This document shows, piece by piece, positions 37,513 through 47,293 of a stretch of DNA of 64,000 bases (its first letter is position 1; each line of letters starts with the position of its first letter). The position numbers and the translations under genes were made by a program. Source of the DNA: Ruegeria arenilitoris (GTDB taxonomy: Bacteria > Pseudomonadota > Alphaproteobacteria > Rhodobacterales > Rhodobacteraceae). The notes under the pieces were generated by a model. The model searched no databases and had not been told where the DNA came from. It saw only the letters and a program-made list of their open reading frames with translations. The stretch spans positions 1,123,501 to 1,187,500 of the forward strand of contig NZ_WQDA01000001.1 of the NCBI RefSeq assembly GCF_013032855.1, given 5' to 3'.

Positions 37513-40061
37513 GCCCCGAGGATGCGCGAGATCATCTCGGTCGTGTCGCGCGACAGGTTCGGGGTTTCGGCGATGCGGGTCAGTTGGGCGCGGATCAGAT
37601 CCTGGCGGTCGGCGTCATAGCGTTTCCAGGTTTGGAAGGCGGTGCACATGCGCGCAGTGGTCTGCGGGTTGACCGGGTCCAACCGGATCAGCCAGTCGGC
37701 CAGCAGGGCGTAGGCCTCGCCGCTGGCGTGGTGGAACCCGGCATGGTTCATTGCCAGCCCACCCATCAGCGCACGGAACCGGTTGGGGTTCTTCCAGTTG
37801 AAATCCGGATGCTCGGACAGGGCGCGGGCGATCCGCGGCGCATCGTCCGGGGCGGCCAGCGAGGCCTGTAGCCCGAACCATTTGTCCAGAACCAGCCGGT
37901 CATGGCGCCATTGGTCGTAGAATGCCGCCAGTTCCGCTTGACCTTTGCCGGCACGCAGCAGGCAGGACAAAGCGCTAAGCTGCAGGGTCATGTTGTCGGC
38001 CTTGGCATAGACCTCGGCCGCCATCGCCCCGCCGTCCAGCCGGGTTGTCAGGGCCAGCGCGGCGCTGCCCAGGGCGCGCTTGCCCGCCTGTTCGGCATCG
38101 GGCGAATAGGGGCCGTCGACCAGCGCCTCGGAGTGCAGGCGGGGCAGCAGGTCCTGCATGTGCTGGGCGGTGGCCTGGCGCAGAGTCTCGACCGCGCGCC
38201 AGATCGCCATCGGGTCGGGCGTTTCGCCCTGTTCGTGCAGCGCGGCGGCCAGTTCCGATTGGGTCGGCAGGCCCAGCATCAGCGCGCGATAGGCCGGGTC
38301 CAGATCGGCGTCGCGCAGAACGGCCAGCAGACCATCCAGGTATTCGGCATCGGGGGCCGCGTCCTGGGTGATCATGCGCAGCAGGGTATCCTGCGCCAGC
38401 GTCCGTCCGGCCTCCCAGCGGTTGAACGGATCAGTGTCATGGGCCAACAAAAACGCGCGTTCGGCGTTTGGGCGGTCGTGTTCAAGGATCACCGGCGCCG
38501 AGAACCCCCGCAGGATCGAGGCGACGGGCCGCGCGGCCAGCCCCTCGAAGGTGAAGCTCTGGCGCGCTTCGGTCAGTTCCAGGACCTCGGTGCCGCGCAC
38601 CTCGTCGCCATTCGGGCCCAGCAGGCCCACGGCCACGGGGATCACCTGCGGCAGCTTTTTGGGCAGGCCGGGCGTGGGCGGTGTGGTCTGGGACAGGGTC
38701 AGGGTATATGTGCCGTCGGCCCAATCCTCCTCGACCTTCACCCGGGGCGTGCCAGACTGGCTGTACCAGCGCTTGAACTGGGTCAGGTCGCGGCCGGTCG
38801 TGTCCTCGAACACTTTCAGCCAGTCCTCGATCGTGCAGGCCTGCCCGTCATGGCGTTCGAAATACAGATCCAGCGCTTTGGAATAGGCCTCGTCCCCCAC
38901 CAGCGTATTCAGCATGCCGATCACCTCGGCGCCTTTTTCATAGACGGTCGCGGTGTAGAAGTTGTTGATCTCTTGAAAGCTTTCGGGGCGCACGGGGTGC
39001 GACAGCGGCCCGTTGTCCTCGGGGAACTGGCGCGCGCGCAGGTCGATCACGTCATGGATGCGCTTGACCGCGGCCGAGCGCATGTCCGAGGTGAACTGTG
39101 CGTCGCGGAACACGGTCAGCCCCTCTTTCAGGCACAGCTGGAACCAGTCGCGGCAGGTGATGCGGTTGCCGGTCCAGTTGTGGAAATACTCATGCGCGAT
39201 GATCGCCTCGATCCGTTCGAAATTGGCATCGGTCGAGGTTTCAGGGCTGGCCAGTACCGCCGACGAGTTGAAGATGTTCAGCCCCTTGTTCTCCATCGCG
39301 CCCATGTTGAAATCATCCACGGCGACGATGTTGAACACGTCCAGATCGTATTCGCGGCCATAGACATCCTCGTCCCATTTCATCGACCGCTTCAGGGCCT
39401 CCATGCCAAAGGCGCATTTGCCCTCGTCCCCGGGGCGGACCCACAGATTTAGCTCCACATGCCGCCCCGATTTGGTGGTGAAACTGTCGGAATGGGCAAG
39501 CAGGTCACCGGCGACCAGAGCGAACAGATAGGCGGGCTTGGGCCAGGGGTCGGTCCATTCGGCCCAGCCTTCGCCCTTGCCCGTCGGGTTGCCGTTGGAC
39601 AGCAGCACCGGCAGGTCGCCGTTGATGCGCACGGTGAAGGTGGACATCACGTCGGGACGGTCGGGATAGAAGGTGATCTTGCGGAACCCCTCGGCCTCGC
39701 ACTGGGTGCAATACATGCCGTTCGACATGTAAAGCCCTTCGAGCGCGGTGTTGTTGCCGGGGTCGATCTCGACCTCGGCCTCCCAGACGAAGGGGGCATT
39801 GGGGACGCTGGCGGTCAGGCCTTTGTCGGTGACGTCAGGAGTGATCGGGGTGCCGTCGATGCTGGCGCGGATCAGCTTCAGCTCTTCACCGTGCAAAAAG
39901 AACGTGCGGTCGGTGGCCTGCGGATTGGACCGGAACGCGATGCGCGATGTCACGCGCGTCGCGTGCGGGGCCAGATCGAAGGTCAGGTGAACGCTGTCGA
40001 CCAGAAAACCGAAGGGCGAATAGTCGGACAGGTAGATCGTGGTGGGGGCGGCGTCGCGCAT
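37509..40061 (-). CDS. pepN: Aminopeptidase N (M1 family)
   Basis: PepN is the broad-specificity cytoplasmic zinc aminopeptidase. From ATG 40061 it has 850 residues. The substrate-anchoring GAMEN is at 254-258, the zinc site HEYFH at 290-294 and the third ligand Glu at 313. The C-terminal half is the helical domain of E. coli-type PepN (ending ETTEMISRILGA-like). The frame is open 20 residues further upstream, but the ATG at 40061 gives the normal N-terminus. It is divergent from glcB. Confidence 0.95.
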   Translation of the reverse strand: MRDAAPTTIYLSDYSPFGFLVDSVHLTFDLAPHATRVTSRIAFRSNPQATDRTFFLHGEELKLIRASIDGTPITPDVTDKGLTASVPNAPFVWEAEVEIDPGNNTALEGLYMSNGMYCTQCEAEGFRKITFYPDRPDVMSTFTVRINGDLPVLLSNGNPTGKGEGWAEWTDPWPKPAYLFALVAGDLLAHSDSFTTKSGRHVELNLWVRPGDEGKCAFGMEALKRSMKWDEDVYGREYDLDVFNIVAVDDFNMGAMENKGLNIFNSSAVLASPETSTDANFERIEAIIAHEYFHNWTGNRITCRDWFQLCLKEGLTVFRDAQFTSDMRSAAVKRIHDVIDLRARQFPEDNGPLSHPVRPESFQEINNFYTATVYEKGAEVIGMLNTLVGDEAYSKALDLYFERHDGQACTIEDWLKVFEDTTGRDLTQFKRWYSQSGTPRVKVEEDWADGTYTLTLSQTTPPTPGLPKKLPQVIPVAVGLLGPNGDEVRGTEVLELTEARQSFTFEGLAARPVASILRGFSAPVILEHDRPNAERAFLLAHDTDPFNRWEAGRTLAQDTLLRMITQDAAPDAEYLDGLLAVLRDADLDPAYRALMLGLPTQSELAAALHEQGETPDPMAIWRAVETLRQATAQHMQDLLPRLHSEALVDGPYSPDAEQAGKRALGSAALALTTRLDGGAMAAEVYAKADNMTLQLSALSCLLRAGKGQAELAAFYDQWRHDRLVLDKWFGLQASLAAPDDAPRIARALSEHPDFNWKNPNRFRALMGGLAMNHAGFHHASGEAYALLADWLIRLDPVNPQTTARMCTAFQTWKRYDADRQDLIRAQLTRIAETPNLSRDTTEMISRILGA

Positions 40062-40276
40062 CTGGGGCCTCGTGTCGGTGTGTTCCCGCGCGACGTTAGG
40101 AGGATCGCCGTGGCGCTGCAAGCAGGCGGGTCAGGGCGGCATTCCCTTGTACGGTTTGAAGCTGTTTCAGCCGGAATGGAAAGACGGATTGATGCAGCGG
40201 CAAGTTGCCTATCGGAAACAATGCCCCTAATTGAAGACTGCATACAACGGCACACGATGGGCAGGAGATTCGAGTC
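40062..40276. other. Divergent pepN/glcB spacer
   Basis: This 215-nt gap has no gene I can support. Near its right end GATTC (40267-40271) directly abuts GAGTC (40272-40276), two GANTC sites between the AGGAG ribosome site and the glcB ATG. I see no clear operator palindrome. Confidence 0.4.
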
Positions 40277-42412
40277 ATGAACGGCAGAGCTATCCGGAGC
40301 GGATTGGACGTAGATCAGGTTCTGATCGATTTCATCGAGGAACGCGCGCTTCCCGGAACGGGCGTTGAGCCCGATGCATTCTGGGCCGGTCTTTCGCGGA
40401 TGGTGTCCGAGTTTGGCCCAAAAAACCGCGCCTTGCTGCAAAAGCGTTCGGATATCCAGGGCAGTGTCGACGCGTGGCACCTTGCGCGCAAGGGGCAGCC
40501 CATCGACATGACCGAGTATCAGGCGTTCCTGCGCGAAATCGGTTATCTGCTGGATGAAGGCCCCGATTTCCAGATCGACACGGCGAATGTCGACCCCGAG
40601 ATCGCCGCGACGCCCGGCCCGCAACTGGTGGTGCCGATCACCAATGCGCGTTTTGCTCTGAACGCGGCCAATGCCCGTTGGGGCAGCCTGTATGACGCGC
40701 TGTATGGCACCGACGCGATGGGCGACCTGCCGCAGGGGGGCGGCTATGACGCGGCCCGAGGTGCGCGGGTCATCGCCTGGGCCATGGCGTTTCTGGACGA
40801 GGCCGCACCGCTGGCCCAAGGCAGCTGGGCCGATGTGTCCGGTCTGAAGGTCGAAGGCGGCGCATTGGTCCCGGCGCTGGCCGAACTCGGGAAATTCGTG
40901 GGCTTCGGCGGTGCGGCCGAGGCCCCGGACTTCGTGCTGCTGAAGAACAACGGCCTGCACATCCAGATCATGATCGATCCGTCCAGCACCATCGGCGCCT
41001 CGGACCCGGTGGGCATCTCCGACGTGCGCCTGGAATCGGCCCTGTCCACCATCATGGACTGCGAAGATTCGGTGGCCTGTGTCGATGCCGAGGACAAGGT
41101 CGTGGCCTACGGCAACTGGCTGGGCCTGATGAAGGGCGATCTGACCGAAGAGGTCACGAAGGGCGGCCGGACCTTTACCCGCAAACTGTCCGAGGACATC
41201 GCCTTTACCCGGCCCGACGGATCGGCCGGCAGCCTGAAGGGCCGGTCGCTGATGCTGGTGCGCAATGTGGGCCACCTGATGACCAACCCCGCCGTGCTGG
41301 ACGCCGAGGGCAACGAGATCGGTGAGGGGCTGATGGACGCGCTGTGCACCACGCTGATCGCGATGCACGACCTGCAGCGCGATGGCGGCAACTCGGTCCA
41401 CGGTTCGGTCTACGTGGTCAAGCCCAAGATGCACGGACCCGAAGAGGTGGCGTTCTCGGTCAAAATCTTCGACATGGTCGAGTATATTCTGGGCCTGCCG
41501 CGCAACACCGTGAAACTGGGCATCATGGATGAGGAACGCCGGACTTCGGTGAACCTCAAGGAGTGCATCCGCGCCGCGAAATCGCGCGTGGCCTTCATCA
41601 ATACCGGGTTCCTCGACCGGACGGGGGACGAGATCCATACCTCGATGGAGGCCGGGCCGATGCTGCCCAAGGGCGACATGAAGAACACGCCGTGGATCCA
41701 GTCCTACGAGGATCGCAATGTCGATATCGGATTGGCCTGCGGACTGAAAGGCCGGGCGCAGATCGGCAAGGGCATGTGGGCCATGCCCGACCGGATGGGC
41801 GAGATGCTCGAGGCCAAGATCGGCCACCCCATGGCCGGTGCGACCTGCGCCTGGGTGCCGTCGCCCACCGCAGCGACCCTGCACGCGACCCACTACCACA
41901 CGGTAGACGTTCTGGCCCGTCAGGACGAGATCGCCGCCGGAGGCCCGCGCGGCACGCTCGACGATCTGCTGACCATCCCGCTGCTGGGCGGCCGCAACCT
42001 CAGCGACGATGAAATCACCCGCGAGATCGAGAACAACGCGCAGGGCATCTTGGGCTATGTCGTGCGCTGGGTCGATCAGGGTGTCGGCTGCTCGAAGGTG
42101 CCCGATATCAACGACGTGGGTCTGATGGAGGATCGCGCCACCTGCCGGATTTCTAGCCAGGCGCTGGCCAACTGGCTGCATCACGACGTGATCGGCGCTG
42201 ATCAGGTTATGGCCGCAATGAAGAAGATGGCCGCCGTTGTCGACCGCCAGAACGCGGACGACCCGGCCTATCGGCCCATGGCGCCGGGGTTCGACGGCAT
42301 CGCCTTCCAGGCCGCCTGCGATCTGGTGTTCAAGGGGCGGGTGCAGCCCTCGGGCTATACCGAGCCGGTCCTGCATGCGCGACGGCTGGAACTGAAGGCT
42401 CGTCAGGGCTAG
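40277..42412 (+). CDS. glcB: Malate synthase G
   Basis: Malate synthase G condenses glyoxylate and acetyl-CoA to malate, used in glyoxylate and C2 metabolism. The 711-residue length is the G isoform. Motifs include [39 protein letters not shown] and the block [17 protein letters not shown] lies 9 nt before the ATG. It is followed 36 nt later by a GlcG-like gene, so the pair looks like part of a glycolate/glyoxylate operon without the glycolate oxidase genes. Confidence 0.96.
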   Translation: MNGRAIRSGLDVDQVLIDFIEERALPGTGVEPDAFWAGLSRMVSEFGPKNRALLQKRSDIQGSVDAWHLARKGQPIDMTEYQAFLREIGYLLDEGPDFQIDTANVDPEIAATPGPQLVVPITNARFALNAANARWGSLYDALYGTDAMGDLPQGGGYDAARGARVIAWAMAFLDEAAPLAQGSWADVSGLKVEGGALVPALAELGKFVGFGGAAEAPDFVLLKNNGLHIQIMIDPSSTIGASDPVGISDVRLESALSTIMDCEDSVACVDAEDKVVAYGNWLGLMKGDLTEEVTKGGRTFTRKLSEDIAFTRPDGSAGSLKGRSLMLVRNVGHLMTNPAVLDAEGNEIGEGLMDALCTTLIAMHDLQRDGGNSVHGSVYVVKPKMHGPEEVAFSVKIFDMVEYILGLPRNTVKLGIMDEERRTSVNLKECIRAAKSRVAFINTGFLDRTGDEIHTSMEAGPMLPKGDMKNTPWIQSYEDRNVDIGLACGLKGRAQIGKGMWAMPDRMGEMLEAKIGHPMAGATCAWVPSPTAATLHATHYHTVDVLARQDEIAAGGPRGTLDDLLTIPLLGGRNLSDDEITREIENNAQGILGYVVRWVDQGVGCSKVPDINDVGLMEDRATCRISSQALANWLHHDVIGADQVMAAMKKMAAVVDRQNADDPAYRPMAPGFDGIAFQAACDLVFKGRVQPSGYTEPVLHARRLELKARQG

Positions 42413-42448
42413 AACCGGGGCAGACCACCGCAGACAGAGGACAAGATC

Positions 42449-42874
42449 ATGTCGGTTTCACTTAGAAAGGCCCGCACCATCATTCGCAAAACCCTTGAGA
42501 AAGGGCGCGAGATGGACCTGAAACCCCTGTCGGTGGTGGTTCTGGACGCCGGCGGCCATGTCATCGCCTTCGAGCGCGAGGACGGCGCGGCCCCGGGCCG
42601 GTTCGCGATTGCCCATGGCAAGGCCTATGGATCGGTCATGCTGGGCATGGCAGGCACCGCCCAGATGCAGCGGGCCGAGGCGCAGGCCTATTTCATGGCC
42701 GCGGTGAACGGGGTCTATGGCGGGCAGGTCGTTCCGGTTCCGGGCGGCGTACTGCTGCGCGACCGCAAGGGCGCGGTGATCGGGGCCGTCGGGGTAACCG
42801 GCGACACCTCGGACAACGATGCCGCTGCCGCCATGGCCGGGATCGAGGCCGCCGGGCTGACTGGCGAGACCTGA
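42449..42874 (+). CDS. glcG: GlcG/HbpS family protein
   Basis: A 141-residue protein of the GlcG/HbpS (DUF336) family. It shows the family N-terminus with ARTIIRKTLEKGREM, then SVVVLDAGGHVIAFEREDGA, RFAIAHGKAYGSV and the Gly-rich C-terminal region GAVGVTGDTSDNDAAAA. Some members bind haem or act near glycolate enzymes, but no definite reaction is established. Its place just after malate synthase G repeats the glc operon order and supports the name. It has no signal peptide. Confidence 0.82.
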   Translation: MSVSLRKARTIIRKTLEKGREMDLKPLSVVVLDAGGHVIAFEREDGAAPGRFAIAHGKAYGSVMLGMAGTAQMQRAEAQAYFMAAVNGVYGGQVVPVPGGVLLRDRKGAVIGAVGVTGDTSDNDAAAAMAGIEAAGLTGET

Positions 42875-42963
42875 TCTGCACAAGCGCCGTTCCGCCGAGG
42901 CCGCCTCGTTCGGTAAATCGTTCCAGCGCTCTGCGGAAATCGGGAACAATATGTGCGTTTCTG

Positions 42964-42999
42964 AACACGTCCTTGCGCCATGGTGCAGGGCGTGTTTTC
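42964..42999 (+). terminator. Probable terminator after glcB-glcG
   Basis: AACACGTCC (42964-42972) pairs with GGGCGTGTT (42988-42996), with one T-G pair, and the interior can extend the hairpin. TTTT continues at its 3' edge. It sits about 90 nt after the glcG stop, before the next gene. Confidence 0.5.
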
Positions 43000-43062
43000 T
43001 TGCACGTTATTGAAGGGGCGGATAATTTCCGACCAGTTCAAGTAAAACAGCAAGGTAGCACA

Positions 43063-43842
43063 ATGTCCCGACCCGTCGTTGGCATCATCGGCAATTCGTA
43101 TCTGATGAACGACCAGTACCCCACCCATGCCGGGGGGACGATGAATTCGGACGCGGTCGCGAATGTCTCGAACTGTCTGCCGCTGCTGATCCCGGCCGAT
43201 CCGCGCTATGTCGACGTGACCGAGTTGCTTGAGGTGTGCGACGGGTTCTTGCTGACCGGTGGCCGCCCCAACGTTCACCCCGAGGAATACGGCGAGTCGG
43301 CAACTGACGCACATGGCGAATTCGACCGGGCGCGCGATGCGATCACCCTGCCGCTGGTACGGGCCTGCGTGGAACGCGGCCAGCCCTTTCTGGGCATCTG
43401 CCGGGGCTTCCAGGAGGTCAACGTGGCCATGGGCGGCACTCTGTACCCGGAAATCCGCGATCTGCCCGGCCGGATGAACCACCGCATGCCGCCCGATGGC
43501 ACGCTGGAAGAGAAATTCGCCCTGCGCCATGTGGTCAAGCTGACCGAGGGCGGGGTGTTCCACCGCCTGTTCGGTGCCAGTGAGGTGATGACCAATACGC
43601 TGCACGGGCAGGGCATCAAGACGGTGGGCAAGGGCGTGGTGATCGACGGCCACGCGCCGGATGGTACGCCTGAGGCGATCTATATCCAGGATGCGCCCGG
43701 GTTCACCCTGTCGGTGCAATGGCACCCGGAATGGGATGCCGCGAATGACCCGGTGTCGCGGCCTCTGTTTCAGGCTTTCGGCGACGCGGTGCGGGCTTGG
43801 TCGGCAAGTGCAATGCCGACGCCGGTGCGGCAATCGGCCTGA
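43063..43842 (+). CDS. Gamma-glutamyl-gamma-aminobutyrate hydrolase family protein (peptidase C26)
   Basis: A 259-residue class I glutamine-amidotransferase-like hydrolase. The nucleophile elbow is LGICRGFQEVN, and the C-terminal QWHPEWDA supplies the His/Glu of the triad. This pattern fits PuuD-type enzymes that split gamma-glutamyl-GABA in putrescine use, and related gamma-glutamyl hydrolases. No polyamine genes are adjacent, so the substrate is open. AAGGT precedes the ATG at 43063. Confidence 0.85.
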   Translation: MSRPVVGIIGNSYLMNDQYPTHAGGTMNSDAVANVSNCLPLLIPADPRYVDVTELLEVCDGFLLTGGRPNVHPEEYGESATDAHGEFDRARDAITLPLVRACVERGQPFLGICRGFQEVNVAMGGTLYPEIRDLPGRMNHRMPPDGTLEEKFALRHVVKLTEGGVFHRLFGASEVMTNTLHGQGIKTVGKGVVIDGHAPDGTPEAIYIQDAPGFTLSVQWHPEWDAANDPVSRPLFQAFGDAVRAWSASAMPTPVRQSA

Positions 43843-43864
43843 CAATCGGCTCTCGGATTTCTTC

Positions 43865-43902
43865 AAAAGACCGGCGCGGCAATCACCGCGCCGGTCTTTT
43901 TT
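43865..43902. terminator. Strong bidirectional terminator
   Basis: A perfect 15-bp stem: AAAAGACCGGCGCGG (43865-43879) pairs with CCGCGCCGGTCTTTT (43886-43900) around CAATCA. T-runs occur on both strands. It lies between the C26 hydrolase gene and the convergent iorB gene and should end both transcripts. Confidence 0.93.
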
Positions 43903-43906
43903 CGTT

Positions 43907-46147
43907 TCACACCAGCAGGTTGAACTGTTTGTTGAGCGGCAGAGTCCGGGCGCGCTGGCCGGTCAGATCGAACAGCGCGTTGCCCAGCGCCGGCATCGAG
44001 GGCGGCGTGCCGGGTTCACCCGCGCCCCCCATGAAGCGGTTGGTTTCCAGCACCTGAACCTCGACCTGCGGCGCGGTGTGCATGCGCAGCGCATCATAGT
44101 CGGGGAAGTTGTACTGTTCGACCTCGCCATCGGCAAAGGTGATCTCGCCGTAACAAGCCGCCGACAGGCCATACATCATGCCGCCGAACATCTGCGCCTT
44201 GACGTTTTCAGGGTCCAGCGCCAGCCCCATGTCGCAGGCAATCCAAGCCTTGCTGATGCGGATGGTGCCGTCTTCGTCGACCACCTCGATCACCTGCGCG
44301 ACAGGGGTGCCGAAGCTGTAAGTCAGGGCCACGCCGCGGCCCACACCATCGGGGGTCTTGCCCGTCCAGCCGGACATGTCGCGCACCGCCTCGAGGGACC
44401 CGGCCGACGGCGCGTGTTCATCGCGCATCAGCTCCAGCCGGAACTCCAGCGGGTCGCGTCCGGCGGCATGGGCCATCTCGTCGATGAAGGTCTCGTGGAA
44501 GAAACCGTTGTGGCTGTTGCCGACCGAGCGCCAGAAACCCACCGGGATCTTCAGGTCGGCGATATGGCCGCTCATGCGATAGTTGGGCACCGCGTAGGGC
44601 TGGTTGAAGAACCCTTCGACCAGAACCTTGTCCGGGCCAGCGCCGGGCATTCCGGTATAGCGCTCAACGGCTTGCTGCGTGCAGGACTGCGCGGCGACCG
44701 CACCATCGATGAGCACTGCTTTGCCATCCTGAACCGCTCCGCGCATCCGCGCCATCGCACCGGGGCGGTAGTAGTCGTGACGCATATCTTCTTCGCGGCT
44801 CCAGGTGGTCTGGACCGGAGTGCCGGGCATCGCCATGGCCACTTTGGTGGCTATGTCGCCGAAATCCAGCTCTCCGCGGCGACCAAACCCGCCGCCCAGA
44901 TAGGTGGTGTGGATTTGGACGGCTTCGGTGTCCAAACCGGCCGTGTTGGCAACGCGGAACTGGATCAGCGTGGGGGCCTGGTTGCCGCACCACAGTTCCA
45001 AGGCGTCGCCGGTGAACAGCGCGGTGGCGTTCATCGGTTCCATCGTGGCGTGGGCCAGGTAGGGGACAGTGTATTCAGCGTCGATCACGGTCGCGCCTTC
45101 GGGAACGATGCTGATATCGCCGTCATCGCGCATGGTCGAGTTCGGATCCGCGTCGAAGGCCTTGGCGATCTCGGCAAAGATGGCGTCGGTTTCGGGCGGA
45201 TAGGGGGCCTCGCCCCAATCGACGTCGATGGCCTCGACCGCCTGGTTGGCAAGCCAGGTGTTGGTGGCGATCACCGCAACACCGTTGCCCAGATCGACAA
45301 CCTTTTCGACACCCGGCATTGCCTTGGCGGCGCTGTCGTCAAAGCCGTTCATCTGGCCGCCCAGCCTGGGGTTCATCCGGACGCTGGCGAATTTCATGCC
45401 GGGCAAGCGCACGTCAACGCCGAACTGGGCGGTGCCGGTGGCCTTTTCCACCATGTCCAAACGCGGCAGGGTCCGGCCCAGATAGCGCCACTCGGACGGG
45501 TCGCGCAGCGGAGCTTCGACGGGTTCCATCTGCGACACATCGGCGGCCAGCTCGGTATAGGCGATTTTGCTTCCATCAGGCGCGATGACGTGACCCGAAG
45601 CGGTCTTCAACTGAGCCCGATCCACCCCCAGTCGGTCGGCGGCGGCCTGTTTCAGCGTCTCGCGGGCGGAGGCACCAGCCGCGCGCATTCGCTCGAACCC
45701 GTCCTTCATCGAGGTCGAGCCGCCGGTGACCTGCAGGCTGAGCGCCTTGCCGATCACGCCCAGGGCCTCGCCCAGATTGTGCTGGAAGTTCGAGACGTCA
45801 TAGCCCTTGTTGGGCAGGCTCTCGCCGATCAGGGCCGAGTTGTAATAGGCCGCCGCCGCTGGTCCGTGCAGAACGGTGACCTGATCCAGATCCACGTCCA
45901 GTTCCTCGGCAATCAGGGCGGCCCAGGTGGTTTTCACGCCCTGGCCCATCTCGGCGCGGGGCGCAAACAGGGTCACGCCGTTCTGGTCGATCAGGATGAA
46001 GGGGTTCAGGGCCGCTTCGCCGTCGCCCGGTTTCAGCGGGTTCTTGGCGGGGCGGTTGACGTAATAGACGCCGAAAGCCACGCCACCGACGATGGCGGCT
46101 GATCCGATCAGGAAGGTGCGGCGCAGGATTTTTCCGATGCTGGCCAT
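43907..46147 (-). CDS. iorB: Isoquinoline 1-oxidoreductase-type molybdopterin-binding subunit
   Basis: This is the large molybdenum-cofactor subunit of a xanthine dehydrogenase-family hydroxylase, 746 residues. The N-terminus LRRTFLIGSAA is a twin-arginine-like signal, so the complex is probably exported to the periplasm or anchored to the inner membrane. Downstream are two-domain aldehyde-oxidase features with MEPMNATALF, GGGFGRRGELD and GGAGEPGTPPSMPA. It overlaps nothing but follows the small iron-sulfur subunit by 3 nt. The natural substrate (N-heterocycle, aldehyde or other) cannot be told. No separate FAD subunit is present, as is normal for IorAB-type enzymes. Confidence 0.9.
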   Translation of the reverse strand: MASIGKILRRTFLIGSAAIVGGVAFGVYYVNRPAKNPLKPGDGEAALNPFILIDQNGVTLFAPRAEMGQGVKTTWAALIAEELDVDLDQVTVLHGPAAAAYYNSALIGESLPNKGYDVSNFQHNLGEALGVIGKALSLQVTGGSTSMKDGFERMRAAGASARETLKQAAADRLGVDRAQLKTASGHVIAPDGSKIAYTELAADVSQMEPVEAPLRDPSEWRYLGRTLPRLDMVEKATGTAQFGVDVRLPGMKFASVRMNPRLGGQMNGFDDSAAKAMPGVEKVVDLGNGVAVIATNTWLANQAVEAIDVDWGEAPYPPETDAIFAEIAKAFDADPNSTMRDDGDISIVPEGATVIDAEYTVPYLAHATMEPMNATALFTGDALELWCGNQAPTLIQFRVANTAGLDTEAVQIHTTYLGGGFGRRGELDFGDIATKVAMAMPGTPVQTTWSREEDMRHDYYRPGAMARMRGAVQDGKAVLIDGAVAAQSCTQQAVERYTGMPGAGPDKVLVEGFFNQPYAVPNYRMSGHIADLKIPVGFWRSVGNSHNGFFHETFIDEMAHAAGRDPLEFRLELMRDEHAPSAGSLEAVRDMSGWTGKTPDGVGRGVALTYSFGTPVAQVIEVVDEDGTIRISKAWIACDMGLALDPENVKAQMFGGMMYGLSAACYGEITFADGEVEQYNFPDYDALRMHTAPQVEVQVLETNRFMGGAGEPGTPPSMPALGNALFDLTGQRARTLPLNKQFNLLV

Positions 46148-46150
46148 GGA

Positions 46151-46615
46151 TCAGGCCTCCTTCAGCTTGGCGGCGGCGTCGTGGATCGCGGCGCGGATGC
46201 GGGGGTAGGTGCCGCAGCGGCACAGGTTGCCCTGCATCGCCTCGTCGATTTCTTCGTCAGAGGGGGCAGGGTTTTCGGCCAGCAGCGCGGCGGCCTGCAT
46301 GATCTGCCCCGACTGGCAATAGCCGCATTGCGCGACCTGATGGTCGACCCAGGCCTGCTGGATCGTGGCCAAGTTGTCGGGCGTCCCCAACCCTTCGATC
46401 GTGGTGACCTCGCCCCAGACATCGGACAGGGCAACCTGGCACGAGCGGACGGCCTCGCCGTCGACCTGCACCGTGCAGGCTCCGCAGGCGGCCACACCGC
46501 AGCCGAACTTGGTTCCGGTCAGGCCCACCTCGTCGCGCAGCACCCACAGAAGGGGGACATCGTCGGGCAGATCGACCTGATGTGGCTTTCCGTTGATCGT
46601 CAGCGTGGTCGCCAT
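46151..46615 (-). CDS. iorA: Isoquinoline 1-oxidoreductase-type [2Fe-2S] subunit
   Basis: A 154-residue iron-sulfur subunit with two [2Fe-2S] clusters. The N-terminal ferredoxin-type site is [12 protein letters not shown] and a further Cys near residue 60; the C-terminal helical site is QCGYCQSG plus LCRCGTY. It passes electrons from the molybdenum subunit to an acceptor such as a cytochrome. The ATG at 46615 gives the normal [10 protein letters not shown] start. The gene is transcribed away from tetR over a 99-nt region full of symmetric sites. Confidence 0.92.
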   Translation of the reverse strand: MATTLTINGKPHQVDLPDDVPLLWVLRDEVGLTGTKFGCGVAACGACTVQVDGEAVRSCQVALSDVWGEVTTIEGLGTPDNLATIQQAWVDHQVAQCGYCQSGQIMQAAALLAENPAPSDEEIDEAMQGNLCRCGTYPRIRAAIHDAAAKLKEA

Positions 46616-46644
46616 GGCGTACCTCTTTTGGCTGTGGCTGGTTT

Positions 46645-46702
46645 CTGACATAATTGATGAAAAATGTCAGTGCGTCAATTGACAATTTCGCGCGAAACTG
46701 TC
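46645..46702. promoter_or_regulatory. TetR operator region between iorA and tetR
   Basis: The 99-nt divergent spacer has three symmetric elements sharing TGTCA half-sites. The strongest is a 22-nt near-perfect palindrome at 46681-46702, GACA-A-TTTCGCGCGAAA-C-TGTC, with one mismatched pair. GTCAATTGAC (46674-46683) is a perfect 10-nt palindrome overlapping it. CTGACAT (46645-46651) and ATGTCAG (46664-46670) are inverted arms 12 nt apart. The position next to a TetR gene makes this a likely autoregulated operator controlling both sides. Confidence 0.75.
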
Positions 46703-46714
46703 AGAGGTCAATTC

Positions 46715-47293
46715 ATGGCGGAAAAACTGGATGATACACGGGCAAAGGCGATCCTGACTTCGGCGTTTCAGGCCTTTTCCGCCTATGGGTTCCGCAAGAC
46801 CTCGATGGATGACATAGCGCGTGGCGCGGGCATGTCCCGTCCAGCGGTCTATCTGCATTACAAGAACAAAGAGGCCATCGTTCGCAGCCTGACACAGGCG
46901 CATTACGCCGAAAAGATCGCAGCGGTGGCGCAGGCGCTGCAGGGCGACGGAACGGTGTCCGAGATCCTGGCGCGGGCGATTGACGCGCAAATCGCCGGGA
47001 TGGCGGCCATTCTGGCCTCGCCACATGGGCTTGAGATGCTGGATACCAGCAAGTCCACAGCCGCCGACATCGTGGCCGAGGGCGAGGCGGCGCTGGCGGA
47101 CCTCTACGCCGAATGGCTAAAGCGCGAACTGGCGGCCGGTCGCGTGCGCTTGCCGGACGGTCCGGCCGAGACCGCGCGGACAATCACTGCCGCGCTGAAG
47201 GGGATCAAGATGACCGCCTCGAACGCCGAGGAGTTCGAGCAGCGCATCGCCCAGCTGACCGCGCTGATCGGCGCGGGGCTTGAGGTCAGGTAA
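46715..47293 (+). CDS. TetR family transcriptional regulator
   Basis: A 192-residue TetR regulator. The DNA-binding domain has the usual helix-turn-helix at about 28-50 (TSMDDIARGAGMSRPAVYLHYKNK split by the turn). The C-terminal ligand domain has no recognisable specificity. ATG 46715 is preceded by GAGG with 7-nt spacing; an upstream ATG at 46664 lies inside the palindromes and is unlikely. It is divergent from iorAB and so probably controls that operon and itself. Confidence 0.9.
   Translation: MAEKLDDTRAKAILTSAFQAFSAYGFRKTSMDDIARGAGMSRPAVYLHYKNKEAIVRSLTQAHYAEKIAAVAQALQGDGTVSEILARAIDAQIAGMAAILASPHGLEMLDTSKSTAADIVAEGEAALADLYAEWLKRELAAGRVRLPDGPAETARTITAALKGIKMTASNAEEFEQRIAQLTALIGAGLEVR

Noticed and set aside
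39983-42376. Very long open frame on the minus strand opposite malate synthase G
   Set aside because: The plus-strand gene has clear malate synthase G motifs and a ribosome site; the minus-strand product is His/Gly/Gln-rich with no recognisable domain, as expected for an antisense frame in GC-rich DNA.
43661-46102. Long plus-strand open frame opposite the iorB gene
   Set aside because: It is the antisense shadow of a molybdenum hydroxylase gene; the product has no domain and starts inside the C26 hydrolase gene.
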